From the NCBI RefSeq assembly GCF_000251105.1, contig NC_017034.1:1302001-1366000 (forward strand): a DNA stretch of 64,000 bases, written 5' to 3'. Source of the DNA: Methanocella conradii HZ254. Lineage in GTDB: Archaea > Halobacteriota > Methanocellia > Methanocellales > Methanocellaceae. Positions 40,580 to 50,282 of this stretch are shown in pieces (position 1 is the stretch's first letter; each line of letters starts with the position of its first letter). A program made the translations under genes and the position numbers. The notes below the pieces were generated by a model. The model was not told the origin of the DNA. It ran no database searches and was given only the letters and a program-made list of their open reading frames with translations.

Positions 40580-41416
40580 TTAACGTTCGGGCTCGAATTC
40601 AAGCTCGCCGGTAAAGACTGTTTCGGCGTCTCCTTCCATATACGCGATATCGTTCTCGAAGCTGACCAGGAGCTCCCCGCCCGCAGTCTTAACGATGGTT
40701 GAGTCACGGATCATGCCCAGGTGCCTTGCCACCGCTGCGGCCGCCACCGAGCCGGTGCCACAGCTAAGCGTCTCGCCCTCCACGCCCCGCTCATATGTCC
40801 TCACCCTCAACCCCCCCGCCTCCCTCTGGACGAAGTTCACGTTGGCGCCCTTCGGGAATATCTTATCGAACCTAATCTGGGGAGCCGCATCCATTAAATA
40901 AGGGTCCTCAAGCGAGTCCACGAAAATGACGGCGTGCGGCACGCCCGTGTTAACCGCCGAAACCTCGTAGCCGTGGAGCGGAACGTTGATGAACTCGCCG
41001 CGTCCCTGCGCAGGGATTTTCACGCGGTCAAAGAGGGGCTTACCCATGCAGACCTTGACGTGCGTCTTGCCCTCTGACACGCTGGTGGCCAGCTCGAGAA
41101 CGCCGGCCATGGTCTCCACCCTCGTGTGGCCGGGCACTATGTAGCGCTGGTCGAGGGCGTACTTGGCAAAGCAGCGGATGCCGTTGCCGCACATCTCAGC
41201 CTCAGAGCCGTCCTCGTTGAAGATGCGCATCCTTAATGGAGCCCTGCCCGACTTGCTTAAGAAGATGACTCCATCTCCGCCAATGCCGAAGCGCCTGTGG
41301 CAATATTTCCTGGCGAAGGCGGCCTTCTTATCGTCGGGCACCACCGTGCCCTCGTATTCGTCTATTAAAATGAAATCGTTGCCGTTGCCCTGCAGCTTGG
41401 TGAACTTCAGGCTCAT
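40580..41416 (-). CDS. dapF: Diaminopimelate epimerase
   Basis: 278 residues. Converts LL-DAP to meso-DAP with two catalytic cysteines: EMCGNGIRCFAKY and ETLSCGTGSVAAAAVA. The start KFTKLQGNGNDFILIDEYEG is typical. Last gene of dapL-lysA-dapF; 4-nt overlap with lysA. Confidence 0.97.
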   Translation of the reverse strand: MSLKFTKLQGNGNDFILIDEYEGTVVPDDKKAAFARKYCHRRFGIGGDGVIFLSKSGRAPLRMRIFNEDGSEAEMCGNGIRCFAKYALDQRYIVPGHTRVETMAGVLELATSVSEGKTHVKVCMGKPLFDRVKIPAQGRGEFINVPLHGYEVSAVNTGVPHAVIFVDSLEDPYLMDAAPQIRFDKIFPKGANVNFVQREAGGLRVRTYERGVEGETLSCGTGSVAAAAVARHLGMIRDSTIVKTAGGELLVSFENDIAYMEGDAETVFTGELEFEPER

Positions 41417-42696
41417 AACAATCTACCCGGTATAAGCTGATTATGCAATAGGTCATCATAAGTCTCACGCTTGCGGATGAGCTCTGCATGGCCATGGTGT
41501 ACGAGCACCTCTGCACAGCGGGGCCTGCCCACGTACTGGGAACTCATGCAGTACCCGTATGCGCCAGCGTCCAGCAGGGCTATCACGTCGCCCTTACGGA
41601 CGGCAGGGAGCCTCCTGTCCCTTGCCAGTATGTCTCCGCTCTCACAGACTGGCCCTGCGACGGTATACGTCCCCATGTTCTCCTCGCCCGCCCGGTTCGC
41701 GACGACCACCTCGTGGTAAGCGTCGTACATGGCGGGCCGGATAAGGGTGTTGAAGCCCGCATCCACTCCTATAAAGTTAGCGTAGGCCTTCTTAACCGTG
41801 TTGACGCGAGTGAGCAAGACAGTGGTATCGGCCACGATGTACCGGCCAGGCTCGAGGTGAAGCTCGGGCGAGATGCCGAGCTGTGCGCAGCGGTCCTTGA
41901 ACGCCGGAATGATGGCGTCTGCCCAGTCCCTGGGCGTCGGCGCCCTGACGCCCTTCTGGTATGGAATGCCGAAGCCGCCCCCGATGTCCACGAACTCAAG
42001 GTTGATAAAGTCGCATATCTGGCCCACGAGGTCCATCATTCTATTCACAGCCTCAACATACGGGTCGACCTCGAGTATCTGGGAGCCTATGTGACAGTGG
42101 ATGCCCACTGGCTTTACCCCGGGAAGGCCCTTCGCCTTCTTATAAATATCAACGATCTCCTGCCGTGGTATGCCGAACTTCGACGTCTTGAGGCCCGTGG
42201 CAAGCTTGGGGTGGGCGTTCGCGGAGATGTCAGGGTTGACCCTGAAGGCCACCCTGACCTCTTTCCCCAGGCCGTCCGCAATCCTTGATAAAGCCATCAG
42301 CTCATCATGCGAGTCTATGGATATCATGACGCCAGAGTTGACCGCGAACTCGAGCTCTTCATCGCTTTTTGAGTTGCCCGTGAATAGAATCTTTTGCGGT
42401 GGTATGCCGGCAAGGCGGGCGAGGTATACCTCCCCGCCGGAGAATGCGTCCGCGCCGGCGCCTTCCTGCGCCAGTATCCTCTGCACGACGATGCTATTGT
42501 TAGACTTGGCGGCGAAAAAGATATGCGCGCCCTTAAAGGCCTCTGCAAACCGGCGATAGTTATCTCTTAGCCGGTCCTCGCTGGTCACGTACAGCGGCGT
42601 GCCGTATTCATCGGCCAGCTTCACGGTATCCACGCCGCATATAAAGAGATGGTCATCCCTGACCTCAAGGTGGCCCGGTATCTCGAAGTCCCTCAT
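41413..42696 (-). CDS. lysA: Diaminopimelate decarboxylase
   Basis: 427 residues, fold-type III PLP barrel. FFAAKSNNSIVVQRIL carries the PLP lysine; GADAFSGGEVYLA, GIHCHIGSQI, VDIGGGFGIPY, LEPGRYIVAD, VGPVCESGD-type (here VAGPVCESGDILARD) and DAGAYGYCMSSQYVGRPR follow. Makes lysine from meso-DAP. Overlaps dapL and dapF by 4 nt each. Confidence 0.97.
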   Translation of the reverse strand: MRDFEIPGHLEVRDDHLFICGVDTVKLADEYGTPLYVTSEDRLRDNYRRFAEAFKGAHIFFAAKSNNSIVVQRILAQEGAGADAFSGGEVYLARLAGIPPQKILFTGNSKSDEELEFAVNSGVMISIDSHDELMALSRIADGLGKEVRVAFRVNPDISANAHPKLATGLKTSKFGIPRQEIVDIYKKAKGLPGVKPVGIHCHIGSQILEVDPYVEAVNRMMDLVGQICDFINLEFVDIGGGFGIPYQKGVRAPTPRDWADAIIPAFKDRCAQLGISPELHLEPGRYIVADTTVLLTRVNTVKKAYANFIGVDAGFNTLIRPAMYDAYHEVVVANRAGEENMGTYTVAGPVCESGDILARDRRLPAVRKGDVIALLDAGAYGYCMSSQYVGRPRCAEVLVHHGHAELIRKRETYDDLLHNQLIPGRLL

Positions 42697-43859
42697 AGCT
42701 TCTTCATCCTCTCGACGGCCTCTCTTATGCGCTCTACCGGCCTCGTCAGCGAGAAGCGCACGTAGCCCTCGCCATATTTCCCGAAGCCAACGCCTGGCGT
42801 GGCCACGATGCCCGCCTTATCCAGCAAGTACTTCGCATACTCGATGGAGGAGCGTTTTCCGGGAACGGGCGCCCAGACGTAGAACGTTGCCTTTGGCTTT
42901 TCAACCTCGATTCCCAGCGCCTTCAGGCCGACCAGAAGGGCATCCCGTCTCTCCTGGTATATCCTGCTCATCTTCTGCTTGAAGGCCTCAGAGTTTTTCA
43001 GCGCCTCTATGGCTGCGAGCTGTACCGCCAGGAACGCCCCGGAGTCCACGTTCATCTTGACCCTGCCCAGCCCCGCTACTATGTCCGCATTGCCTGCGGC
43101 AAACCCGATGCGCCACCCGGTCATGTTGGACGTTTTCGACAAAGAGTGAAACTCTATACAGCAATCCATGGCACCGGGCACCTCTAGAATGCTCGGCGCC
43201 CTATAGCCATCATAGGTCATCTCAGAGTACGCATTATCATGGACTATGATGATGCCATTATCATTTCCAAAATCGACCACCTCTTTAAAAAATTCCTTGC
43301 CTGCGGTGGCGGCCGTGGGATTATTGGGATAGTTTATGAACAGCATTCTTGACTTTTTTACTATGTCAGAGGGTAAGTGTAGGTCTGGCTTAAAGCCGTT
43401 TTCGGCCAGGAGGGGCAAGTCATAGGGCTTGCCATCTGCCAGGGTGGTGCCTATGCCATATACCGGGTATGCCGGGTTGGGGCAAAGAGTATAATCGCCC
43501 GGGTTTACGAAGGCCGCCGGTATGTGGGCGATGCCCTCCTTAGAGCCTATGAGCGTAATAATCTCTTTCTCCGCATCCAGCTTCACCCCGAACCTGTTTT
43601 TAAGCCATTCCGCAGCGGCATCCCTGAACACGGTGGAGCCCGAATACGAAGGATACTGGTGAGTCTCCGGGTCATGCGCCGCCTTGCAAAGGGCATCTAT
43701 AACATACTCAGGCGTGGGAAGGTCGGGGTCGCCAACGCCAAGGTCTATGATGTCCACGCCTTCCTTTAGCTTTTGCTGCTTCGCCCTGTCCACCTCTGCG
43801 AATAAGTATGGGGGCAAAGAGTTGATCCTGTCAGCGTACTTAATCGTCACCTTAAACAC
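42693..43859 (-). CDS. dapL: LL-diaminopimelate aminotransferase
   Basis: 388 residues. Makes LL-DAP directly from tetrahydrodipicolinate and glutamate, bypassing the succinylase/acetylase steps, as in plants, Chlamydia and methanogens. Signatures: DLGVGDPDLPTPEYVI, YPSYSGSTVFRDAAAEW, INYPNNPTAATAG, HDNAYSEMTYDG, SLSKTSNMTGWRIGFAAG (PLP lysine), VRFSLTRPVERI. First gene of the operon; minus TATA TTTATAACC at about 43896-43904. Confidence 0.94.
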   Translation of the reverse strand: MFKVTIKYADRINSLPPYLFAEVDRAKQQKLKEGVDIIDLGVGDPDLPTPEYVIDALCKAAHDPETHQYPSYSGSTVFRDAAAEWLKNRFGVKLDAEKEIITLIGSKEGIAHIPAAFVNPGDYTLCPNPAYPVYGIGTTLADGKPYDLPLLAENGFKPDLHLPSDIVKKSRMLFINYPNNPTAATAGKEFFKEVVDFGNDNGIIIVHDNAYSEMTYDGYRAPSILEVPGAMDCCIEFHSLSKTSNMTGWRIGFAAGNADIVAGLGRVKMNVDSGAFLAVQLAAIEALKNSEAFKQKMSRIYQERRDALLVGLKALGIEVEKPKATFYVWAPVPGKRSSIEYAKYLLDKAGIVATPGVGFGKYGEGYVRFSLTRPVERIREAVERMKKL

Positions 43860-43965
43860 TCCTGGATGAGTTGAGGCACTAGTAATAATGCCAAAGGTTA
43901 TAAATAAATCTGCTTATCAGAAATTCGAAAGGTTTATCCTTGTTTCAAGTTATTGATGATTTTGT

Positions 43966-45252
43966 ATGAGGCCTATTTTACAGGTTGCGCTTGACGAGGT
44001 GGAGCTTGAAAGGGCGGTGGCCATTGCAGTCGAGGCCGTAGCTGGCGGCGCCGATTACATAGAGGCGGGCACGCCGCTCATCAAGAGCGAGGGCATGAAC
44101 GCGGTACGCACGCTCAGGGAGAATTTTAGGGACCACGTCATAGTTGCGGACATGAAGACCATGGATACCGGCGCCATAGAGGTGGAGATGGCCATCAAGT
44201 CTGGGGCGGGCATCGTGAGCATTTTGGGGGCCTGCGACGACTCGACAGTGGAGGATGCAGTCAGGTCGGCCAGGAAGTACGGGGGTAAGCTCATGGCTGA
44301 CTTGATTAACGTGGGAGACGCCGTTTCCAGGGCTGTGAGGCTACAGGAGCTGGGGGTTGATATCATATGCGTTCACGTTGGCGTTGACCAGCAAATGGTG
44401 GGAAAGGACCCCCTGGATATCTTAAAAGAAGTGAGGAGTGCTGTGTCGATAGAGGTCGCCGTTGCAGGGGGACTGAATCCGGAGTCCGCTGCAAGTGCCG
44501 TCGCCCTCGGGGCGGGCATCGTGATCGTCGGCGGCAACATCATAAGGGCCAGGGATGTGACCGCTTCGGCCAGGCGGGTGAGGGAAAGCATCGACGCGGC
44601 GGGCAAGCAATACATCGTAAGCGAGAAGAAGGCCCGCGATGAGGAGATAAGAGAATTGTTCATGCAGGTCTCGACGCCGAACATCTCGGATGCCATGCAT
44701 CGTGCGCCTGCCATGCGGGACATTAAGCCCCTCTATGAGGGCATTAAGATGGTGGGGCGTGCGGTGACCGTGCAAAACTTTCCGGGCGACTGGGCGAAGC
44801 CCGTGGAGGCCTCTGACGTCGCACAAAAGGGCGAGGTCATTGTCATCTACAATGGGAGTAATTATATTGCTCCCTGGGGCGAGCTGGCCTCGAGGGGGTG
44901 CCAGCAGAAAGGCATAGCCGGCGTGGTCATTGATGGGGCCATAAGAGACGTGGACGATATTAAAAGGATTAAATTCCCGGCCTTTGCCTCGGCGAGCGTG
45001 CCCAACGCGGGCGACCCAAAGGGCATGGGCGAGATCAACGTCGAGATAACCTGCGGGGGCTTAAAAGTGAGGCCCGGAGACTGGATAATCGGCGACGATA
45101 ACGGCGTGATGGTGGTGCCCGCGGAGCGCGCCTACGAGGTGGCCCGCCGTGCGCTCGAGGTCAAAAAATCCGAGGATAGGGTTCGAGCCGAGATAGAGCG
45201 CGGCAAGACGCTGGCGCAGGTCATGGATCTCTATAAATGGGAGAAAAAGTAA
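43966..45252 (+). CDS. Fused 3-hexulose-6-phosphate synthase / RraA-like protein
   Basis: 428 residues. Residues 1-210 form the HPS barrel: LQVALDEVELERAV, DYIEAGTPLIKSEG, ADMKTMDTGAIEVEMA, MADLINVGD, ICVHVGVDQQ, AVAGGLNPESA. HPS with PHI interconverts ribulose 5-phosphate and hexulose 6-phosphate; in archaea it makes pentoses. Residues 225-428 are an RraA-fold domain: STPNISDAMHR, GRAVTVQ, WGELASRGCQQKGIAGVVIDGAIRD. RraA was named as an RNase E inhibitor, but many members are aldolases, so the second role is open. No phi gene adjoins. TATA GGTTTATCC near 43931. Confidence 0.94.
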   Translation: MRPILQVALDEVELERAVAIAVEAVAGGADYIEAGTPLIKSEGMNAVRTLRENFRDHVIVADMKTMDTGAIEVEMAIKSGAGIVSILGACDDSTVEDAVRSARKYGGKLMADLINVGDAVSRAVRLQELGVDIICVHVGVDQQMVGKDPLDILKEVRSAVSIEVAVAGGLNPESAASAVALGAGIVIVGGNIIRARDVTASARRVRESIDAAGKQYIVSEKKARDEEIRELFMQVSTPNISDAMHRAPAMRDIKPLYEGIKMVGRAVTVQNFPGDWAKPVEASDVAQKGEVIVIYNGSNYIAPWGELASRGCQQKGIAGVVIDGAIRDVDDIKRIKFPAFASASVPNAGDPKGMGEINVEITCGGLKVRPGDWIIGDDNGVMVVPAERAYEVARRALEVKKSEDRVRAEIERGKTLAQVMDLYKWEKK

Positions 45253-45255
45253 GGC

Positions 45256-46191
45256 TTACCTTAAAGGCTCGGTTACGTTTACCCACAGGTGGCATTCCCT
45301 GTATGGGGCGGTCATGTTGCCGTCTATATAAAGCAAAAACTCCATTTTCATGTTCGTGCCGACATGGTCTGGCTTAACCTCTATCTTCTTCTCCCACGTC
45401 TGGTTGTCCCCCAGAGCTAGCCGCTCCGAGTATAGATTTGTAACGGATACGCTATCGTTGAGGCTTATCAATAAATCATAGGTCACATTCCTGTACTCGT
45501 GGTTTACCACCCCAACGATGACCGGCCTCCGGTCTCCGAGGACATACCTGGTTGGATAGTTATCCGCCTTGCCCTCAGGCCCAAGGATGTAGAACTCGGT
45601 GAACTTTTCGCCCTGCTTGGGGACCATTATCACGTAGGCGAGCGTGCAGATGGACAGCAGGATGGAAATGATTAATATAATGGTAAGAGCCCTATCAAGG
45701 GGCGTCTTGTCATCAAAAGCCTCCGACTTTATCTCCTCATAGGCTCTGGCAAAGTCTACGGTAAACCTATCCTCCTCGTCTAGCTCGTGCCTTCGCTTGT
45801 TGGCAACCAGGCAGCAGGCAATGGTAAATATGGTAAGGCACACAACGATTGGGTCGAGGCGTATTCCCCATGGCGTAAAGTTCAAGCCCAGCCCAATCAG
45901 GGGAGCCACGGCTATGCTCAACCCAAAAGACAGCGCAGCCCTCTCTATCCCATCGATATCCTTTTTGCCGGGGAAAAGGACAGCTATGAGAGAATAGCCG
46001 GGCACGAAGAGCACCATGGCAAGGCCAAGCGCAGCCCTCACGATGGTCTCATTTAATACAGGTATGTAGATAAACGCAAGCGTGATGATGACGAAGCCTA
46101 TGACGAGCTTCAGGTCTAAAGCCATATCAACTATGAAGTCGCCCGGGGAAATGTCGATCTCGCCCATATCCTCTTTTCTGCTGAAAGCCAA
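45256..46191 (-). CDS. DUF1616 membrane protein
   Basis: 311 residues from a TTG preceded by GAGGGG. Four membrane segments within the first 150 residues (VIGFVIITLAFIYIPVL; AALGLAMVLFVPGYSLIAVLF, the DUF1616 core; IAVAPLIGLGLNF; IVVCLTIFTIACCLV), a cytoplasmic loop, another helix (ALTIILIISILLSICTLAYV), then an extracytoplasmic beta domain (GPEGKADNYPTRYVLGDRRPVIVGVVNHE) with N-glycosylation sequons. Last gene of the envelope operon that starts at 52879. Confidence 0.85.
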   Translation of the reverse strand: MAFSRKEDMGEIDISPGDFIVDMALDLKLVIGFVIITLAFIYIPVLNETIVRAALGLAMVLFVPGYSLIAVLFPGKKDIDGIERAALSFGLSIAVAPLIGLGLNFTPWGIRLDPIVVCLTIFTIACCLVANKRRHELDEEDRFTVDFARAYEEIKSEAFDDKTPLDRALTIILIISILLSICTLAYVIMVPKQGEKFTEFYILGPEGKADNYPTRYVLGDRRPVIVGVVNHEYRNVTYDLLISLNDSVSVTNLYSERLALGDNQTWEKKIEVKPDHVGTNMKMEFLLYIDGNMTAPYRECHLWVNVTEPLR

Positions 46192-46200
46192 TGTAACCCC

Positions 46201-46992
46201 TCAAAACAGCCTAAAAGTCACCATAAGTGCCTTTCCAGTATCCTCCACCTTTTCAATCCTCACTTTTCTGCCGGTGCCGGATACGAGCATACACGCTATG
46301 GAGCTACAGATAGGACAGCCCATGCGGGTACATATCGCCGGGTCGGCTTTCCTTATTGAGTTGCATAGGCCAGCATTTGCCATATTGCGCATTAATACGG
46401 TCACCCTGTCCCCCTCATTAGAGACGCTTAAAGAGGCAAGCTCCATGCCATTCTCAAGGACGTCCTTTATCTCGCCCTCAAGACCCTCCCCGGTAAATAC
46501 AGCCCCCATCTCGACCGCATTCCTGAAAAGCCCATAGCCTGGAGGCAGCAGGGATATGCCTTTCACGCTGCCCCGTGTATAAAAGACATCAACACCAGGG
46601 CTTATCCCGGAGACGTCCTCATCGCTCAGGCTAGAGGCCGGTATAAAGACTTTTATAGCTCCATCATTCCCAACCGGGGCGTAGATGCCTGGCTGGACAA
46701 CCAAAAGCGAGGATAGCATGCTATTGAGAGAGAGAAGGTTGGATACCATCATAGAGTCACAAATGTCATCTCTAATATATGTATATGGGGAAAAGAAAAA
46801 GAGCATAATTGATAACAAAATTATGCTTATAGCGGATAAAGCCATAAGCATGGACATGGTCGAGCCATCATTCGTAGCCCACCACATTATCAAAAGGACA
46901 GCACCGAACAAGGCAAAAGCCATGGCTATCGAGGACATGCCGCCAGAGCGCATGAAGCCCTTAATCCTATTTTGCACGCTATCGGCCAACAT
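46201..46992 (-). CDS. Unknown membrane protein with Cys-rich tail (263 aa)
   Basis: Two N-terminal membrane helices (about 19-36 and 46-68) precede a soluble alpha/beta domain (IYAPVGNDGAIKVFIPAS, GISLLPPGYGLFRNAVEMG). Near the C-terminus are four Cys in ICTRMGCPICSSIACMLV, possibly a metal or Fe-S site, with another Cys at AGLCNS. No family is named with certainty. It overlaps the DUF58 gene by 14 nt; repeated occurrence with DUF58 and DUF1616 genes in methanogens is what I would expect but have not tested. Confidence 0.72.
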   Translation of the reverse strand: MLADSVQNRIKGFMRSGGMSSIAMAFALFGAVLLIMWWATNDGSTMSMLMALSAISIILLSIMLFFFSPYTYIRDDICDSMMVSNLLSLNSMLSSLLVVQPGIYAPVGNDGAIKVFIPASSLSDEDVSGISPGVDVFYTRGSVKGISLLPPGYGLFRNAVEMGAVFTGEGLEGEIKDVLENGMELASLSVSNEGDRVTVLMRNMANAGLCNSIRKADPAICTRMGCPICSSIACMLVSGTGRKVRIEKVEDTGKALMVTFRLF

Positions 46993-48379
46993 GCCACCTC
47001 GGCCTTACAGGTATCCTGCCTTCATACAATACGCTTTCTGGCGTATCAGGGTTAAGAAGCAATGATGCCTTTATAGATTGCGCCCTCAGCTTCCTCAGCG
47101 CCGATTCAAGCAATGCCTTGCGTTCCACATCCAGGCCTCCGCTCGAGTCAAACAGGATAACAGATACGAAGTGCCCATGATACCTCGCGAGCCGTATGCC
47201 ATTCATGAGGCTGAGAAGGCCCATCGAGAGGCCTGTCAAAATGATGAGATGGCAAGGCTCCTTCGATGCCCGGATGGCGGCCTGGATAGCCTGCATGAAG
47301 CCATCATAATTGCAATTGGCCGAGTAATTCCTTAGCGTCTCCTCCAGTATAGGCTTCAAGGTGCCATCTCCCATCTCTGATTCCAGGATTCGGCCAACTT
47401 CATAAAGCTCACTTGCAGAAACATACGTGGAAGAGCCCTGAGCCATACCTTCATCTATCATGCTAAGCCTCGACAGCGCATCCGATATGGACCTAAAATG
47501 CCCCCTGCCGCTCCCTTGCTTGAGGTGGTACTCGACTTTCGACCTGGAAAAGCATGCCAGACCAGCCCTTTCACCATCAGCCAGATGCAGGTTAATCAAC
47601 GAGGAAGCTATAGCGAGTGGAAGCGCCACCCCGGCCTTGGTCGTCTGAGGCTGGCCGCCCAGGTCAACCAAAAAATATGATGGTAATATGCGTTCTGACT
47701 CGTACTCCCTTACGACGAGTCTTTGGGAACGCGAAGAAAGCGCCCAGTCAATGTTTTTGATATCATCCCCGGTCGCGTGCTCCCTTACGCGGGAAAAATC
47801 GCTGCCCCCACGACTTTCGGCGACACTATAGAACGTCCTCGAATAAATTTTATTGTGGCATATCCTATGCTGGAGAGAGGACATGCCTATCGGTATACGC
47901 ACCTTAAGTAGCCTTTTCTCGCCGGCATCCGCCTCCCCCTTAAAAAATAATGAAGAGACGCATGCCTTAACCTGGCCAACAGAATGATCGCCTGGCGTCT
48001 CAGGGATTACATCCATGCTCACAGTTCGTCCCTCCCCCCTTCTCATCTCAATGCGTCCCAGAACCGTCTCTAGCGTGTCAGGGCCGCTAATGAACGGCTT
48101 CAGGCTTAATCTAAGGCCCGGAGCTCCCGCATATTCTGCTTTAAGAGCACAGGCGACGCTGCCGCCAGGAGGCACCTCAGAGCGAGATAGCCATGTGGAT
48201 ACGGAAAGGCCGTCATTTAGTGAGGCCAGAGCCCGCCTAAGCCTGTAAAAGTCCCATGCAATAAAGGCCATCATAGCGCCGGACACAGCATAAAATATAA
48301 GGCTACCTGTGATGAACGCAAGCGTCAGCAACACAAGAGCCGACACAAGCACGGCAAGGGCATTATCATTCAGTTCCAT
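46979..48379 (-). CDS. DUF58 domain protein
   Basis: 466 residues. Two N-terminal membrane segments (LAVLVSALVLLTLAFITGSLIFYAV region), an outer Ig-like stretch, then the vWA-like DUF58 core with VREHATGDDIKNIDWALSSRSQRLVVREYE (given in part), FLVDLGGQ and a C-terminal TGLSMGLLSLM region. DUF58 proteins accompany MoxR chaperones and are thought to bind metals in a MIDAS-like site. The MoxR stop lies 7 nt upstream. Confidence 0.88.
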   Translation of the reverse strand: MELNDNALAVLVSALVLLTLAFITGSLIFYAVSGAMMAFIAWDFYRLRRALASLNDGLSVSTWLSRSEVPPGGSVACALKAEYAGAPGLRLSLKPFISGPDTLETVLGRIEMRRGEGRTVSMDVIPETPGDHSVGQVKACVSSLFFKGEADAGEKRLLKVRIPIGMSSLQHRICHNKIYSRTFYSVAESRGGSDFSRVREHATGDDIKNIDWALSSRSQRLVVREYESERILPSYFLVDLGGQPQTTKAGVALPLAIASSLINLHLADGERAGLACFSRSKVEYHLKQGSGRGHFRSISDALSRLSMIDEGMAQGSSTYVSASELYEVGRILESEMGDGTLKPILEETLRNYSANCNYDGFMQAIQAAIRASKEPCHLIILTGLSMGLLSLMNGIRLARYHGHFVSVILFDSSGGLDVERKALLESALRKLRAQSIKASLLLNPDTPESVLYEGRIPVRPRWHVGR

Positions 48380-48385
48380 AGTCGA

Positions 48386-49354
48386 TCAATACGGCACTTT
48401 AACTGTTGAGAGGAGGTCTTCAACTATATCCTGGGGCCGGACGCCTTCCTGCTCGTATTCTGGCTTAAGGATGAGCCTGTGATTAAATACCTTTGGCGCC
48501 AATTGCTTTATGTCATCGGGCGTGACGTATCCGCGGCCATTCAACGCTGCTACCGCCTTAGAGGCCTTAAGGAGGGAGATGGAAGCCCTGGGGCTGCCCC
48601 CCAGCAGCAATTTTTCGTGTTTCCTCGACGCCAGGACGAGGTCCTTAATATACTCCATTACCTTGACGTCTACGTAAACGCTTTTTACCATATCTATCAT
48701 GGCTTTAACTTTTTCCTTATCGAGCGCTTTCTCAACGATGTCTGCCGATTCCAAGTTTTTTATCTTTAGTATGGTGAGCTCTTCGTCTTCCCTCGGATAC
48801 TCCAGATTAATTTTAAACATGAAACGGTCAACCTGCGCTTCAGGAAGGGTGAAAGTGCCCGTTATGTCTATCGGGTTCTGGGTCGCTATGACCATGAAAG
48901 GCTCCTGCAGCGGGTATGAGACGCCATCTATTGAGACCTGCTTTTCTTCCATCGCCTCCAGTAGAGCTGACTGGATCTTAGGCGAGGCCCTGTTGATCTC
49001 GTCCACCAGTAGTATATTGGTAAAAATCGGTCCCCTGCGCACTCGAAATTCTCCACTTTTTTGGTCAAAAATGGACGAGCCTGTTATATCTGATGGCAGA
49101 ATATCGGGCACGAATTGTATGCGCTTAAAGTCAAGCCCCATGGCAGTCGCAAAGGCCTTTGCGACTGTAGTCTTGGCCACGCCAGGAACTCCTTCAAGCA
49201 GGATATTGCCCTCAGCCAGGAGCGCCGTGAAAATATCCATTATCAATGATTCCTTGCCTATTATTGCCCGCCTCATCTGGCCCATGACAGAGCTTACCAT
49301 CAAATTAAAGCCCGTAAAATCCATACTCGTCTTTTCATTTATTTCGATAGCCAT
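48386..49354 (-). CDS. MoxR-family AAA+ ATPase
   Basis: 322 residues from the ATG at 49354 (MAIEINEKTSMD), which has GGGGAT upstream; a frame opening 33 nt earlier is less likely. Walker A EGVPGVAKTTVAKAFA, Walker B ILLVDEINRASPK, sensor 1 FMVIATQNPIDITGTFTLPEAQVDRF, plus KLLLGGSPRASISLLKA and a lid domain. MoxR ATPases act as metal-insertion or maturation chaperones for vWA proteins such as DUF58. Start overlaps the DUF4350 gene by 20 nt. Confidence 0.95.
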   Translation of the reverse strand: MAIEINEKTSMDFTGFNLMVSSVMGQMRRAIIGKESLIMDIFTALLAEGNILLEGVPGVAKTTVAKAFATAMGLDFKRIQFVPDILPSDITGSSIFDQKSGEFRVRRGPIFTNILLVDEINRASPKIQSALLEAMEEKQVSIDGVSYPLQEPFMVIATQNPIDITGTFTLPEAQVDRFMFKINLEYPREDEELTILKIKNLESADIVEKALDKEKVKAMIDMVKSVYVDVKVMEYIKDLVLASRKHEKLLLGGSPRASISLLKASKAVAALNGRGYVTPDDIKQLAPKVFNHRLILKPEYEQEGVRPQDIVEDLLSTVKVPY

Positions 49355-50282
49355 GTTTATCCCCATAAAGCCCGTTCTTCGGTCCATTGATACTTTTATT
49401 ATTGGCTAAACGCTTTATCATCCTACCTATCCGTTCCTTAAACGCCACGGCGAGCGTAAATGCAATGGTAATCGCCATAGCCACAAGCTGAGCTGCAAGG
49501 TCATACCTGAGCATATAATAGATGCTGCCGAGCGGCGTCATGCCATGGCCATGCGAGACGTCTACCCATACGCTACCAGCGAGAAGCTGTTTTAGCAATG
49601 CCCGGTTATCGCCTTTACCAAGCATGCTATTTATAAATATATCAGCATCGCTAAATACTAGTAGCTTGCCATTGCCGTAGTCACAGCTAGCAGCCACAGG
49701 ATAAACGCCTGTCCGCTCGCCGTCATCGAGCATAGAATCATGGTTGAGGTCTAGCCAAGCATAGCGAGACGTGGAAGCGATAACCCGGGCATCACCTGTG
49801 ACGTTGAGCGCGGCAGGGTGGTTCAACACAAGTGAGCTGACATTTCTCGTAAAAGGCGTCTCCGAAACGTCAGATATGATCGGAAAAGTCATGTTAACAT
49901 AGTAATTTTCATGCTGGCAAAGAGGGACAGAATTTATGGATATGGGGGAAGATATCGCATGAAGCATGCTATTAGAGGCCCCAAAATCGTCCATGACCAC
50001 AACCGTCCCTCCTCGGCTGAGAAACGATGAGACCTCCAATGATTCATCATAATTATAATTATTGGCGGGCCCTATGATGAGCAGGGTATCGACGCCGCCC
50101 TTATCGGATAGGCTGGAAAGACTATAGAGCGGCCTCGCGCCAACTTCGCTTGATAGGGCATAAAGCCCATTCCATGAGGGATTGGTCATGGCGAAGTCAG
50201 CTTCCGAGAAGAAGAACCTGGCCGACAGGACGGCTATCGCTATAAGGCAAACGATGGAGACGAGAGCCGTGGCCTTTTTCAT
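49335..50282 (-). CDS. DUF4350 membrane protein
   Basis: 315 residues. An N-terminal membrane anchor (ALVSIVCLIAIAVLSARFFF), an outer GATase-like domain (LLIIGPANNYNYDESLEVSSFLSRGGTVVVMDDFG, given in part; DADIFINSMLG), several N-sequons, and a C-terminal helix (LVAMAITIAFTLAVAF) with a basic tail. DUF4350 proteins regularly accompany DUF58/MoxR genes. Overlaps the DUF4129 gene by 4 nt. Confidence 0.85.
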   Translation of the reverse strand: MKKATALVSIVCLIAIAVLSARFFFSEADFAMTNPSWNGLYALSSEVGARPLYSLSSLSDKGGVDTLLIIGPANNYNYDESLEVSSFLSRGGTVVVMDDFGASNSMLHAISSPISINSVPLCQHENYYVNMTFPIISDVSETPFTRNVSSLVLNHPAALNVTGDARVIASTSRYAWLDLNHDSMLDDGERTGVYPVAASCDYGNGKLLVFSDADIFINSMLGKGDNRALLKQLLAGSVWVDVSHGHGMTPLGSIYYMLRYDLAAQLVAMAITIAFTLAVAFKERIGRMIKRLANNKSINGPKNGLYGDKHGYRNK

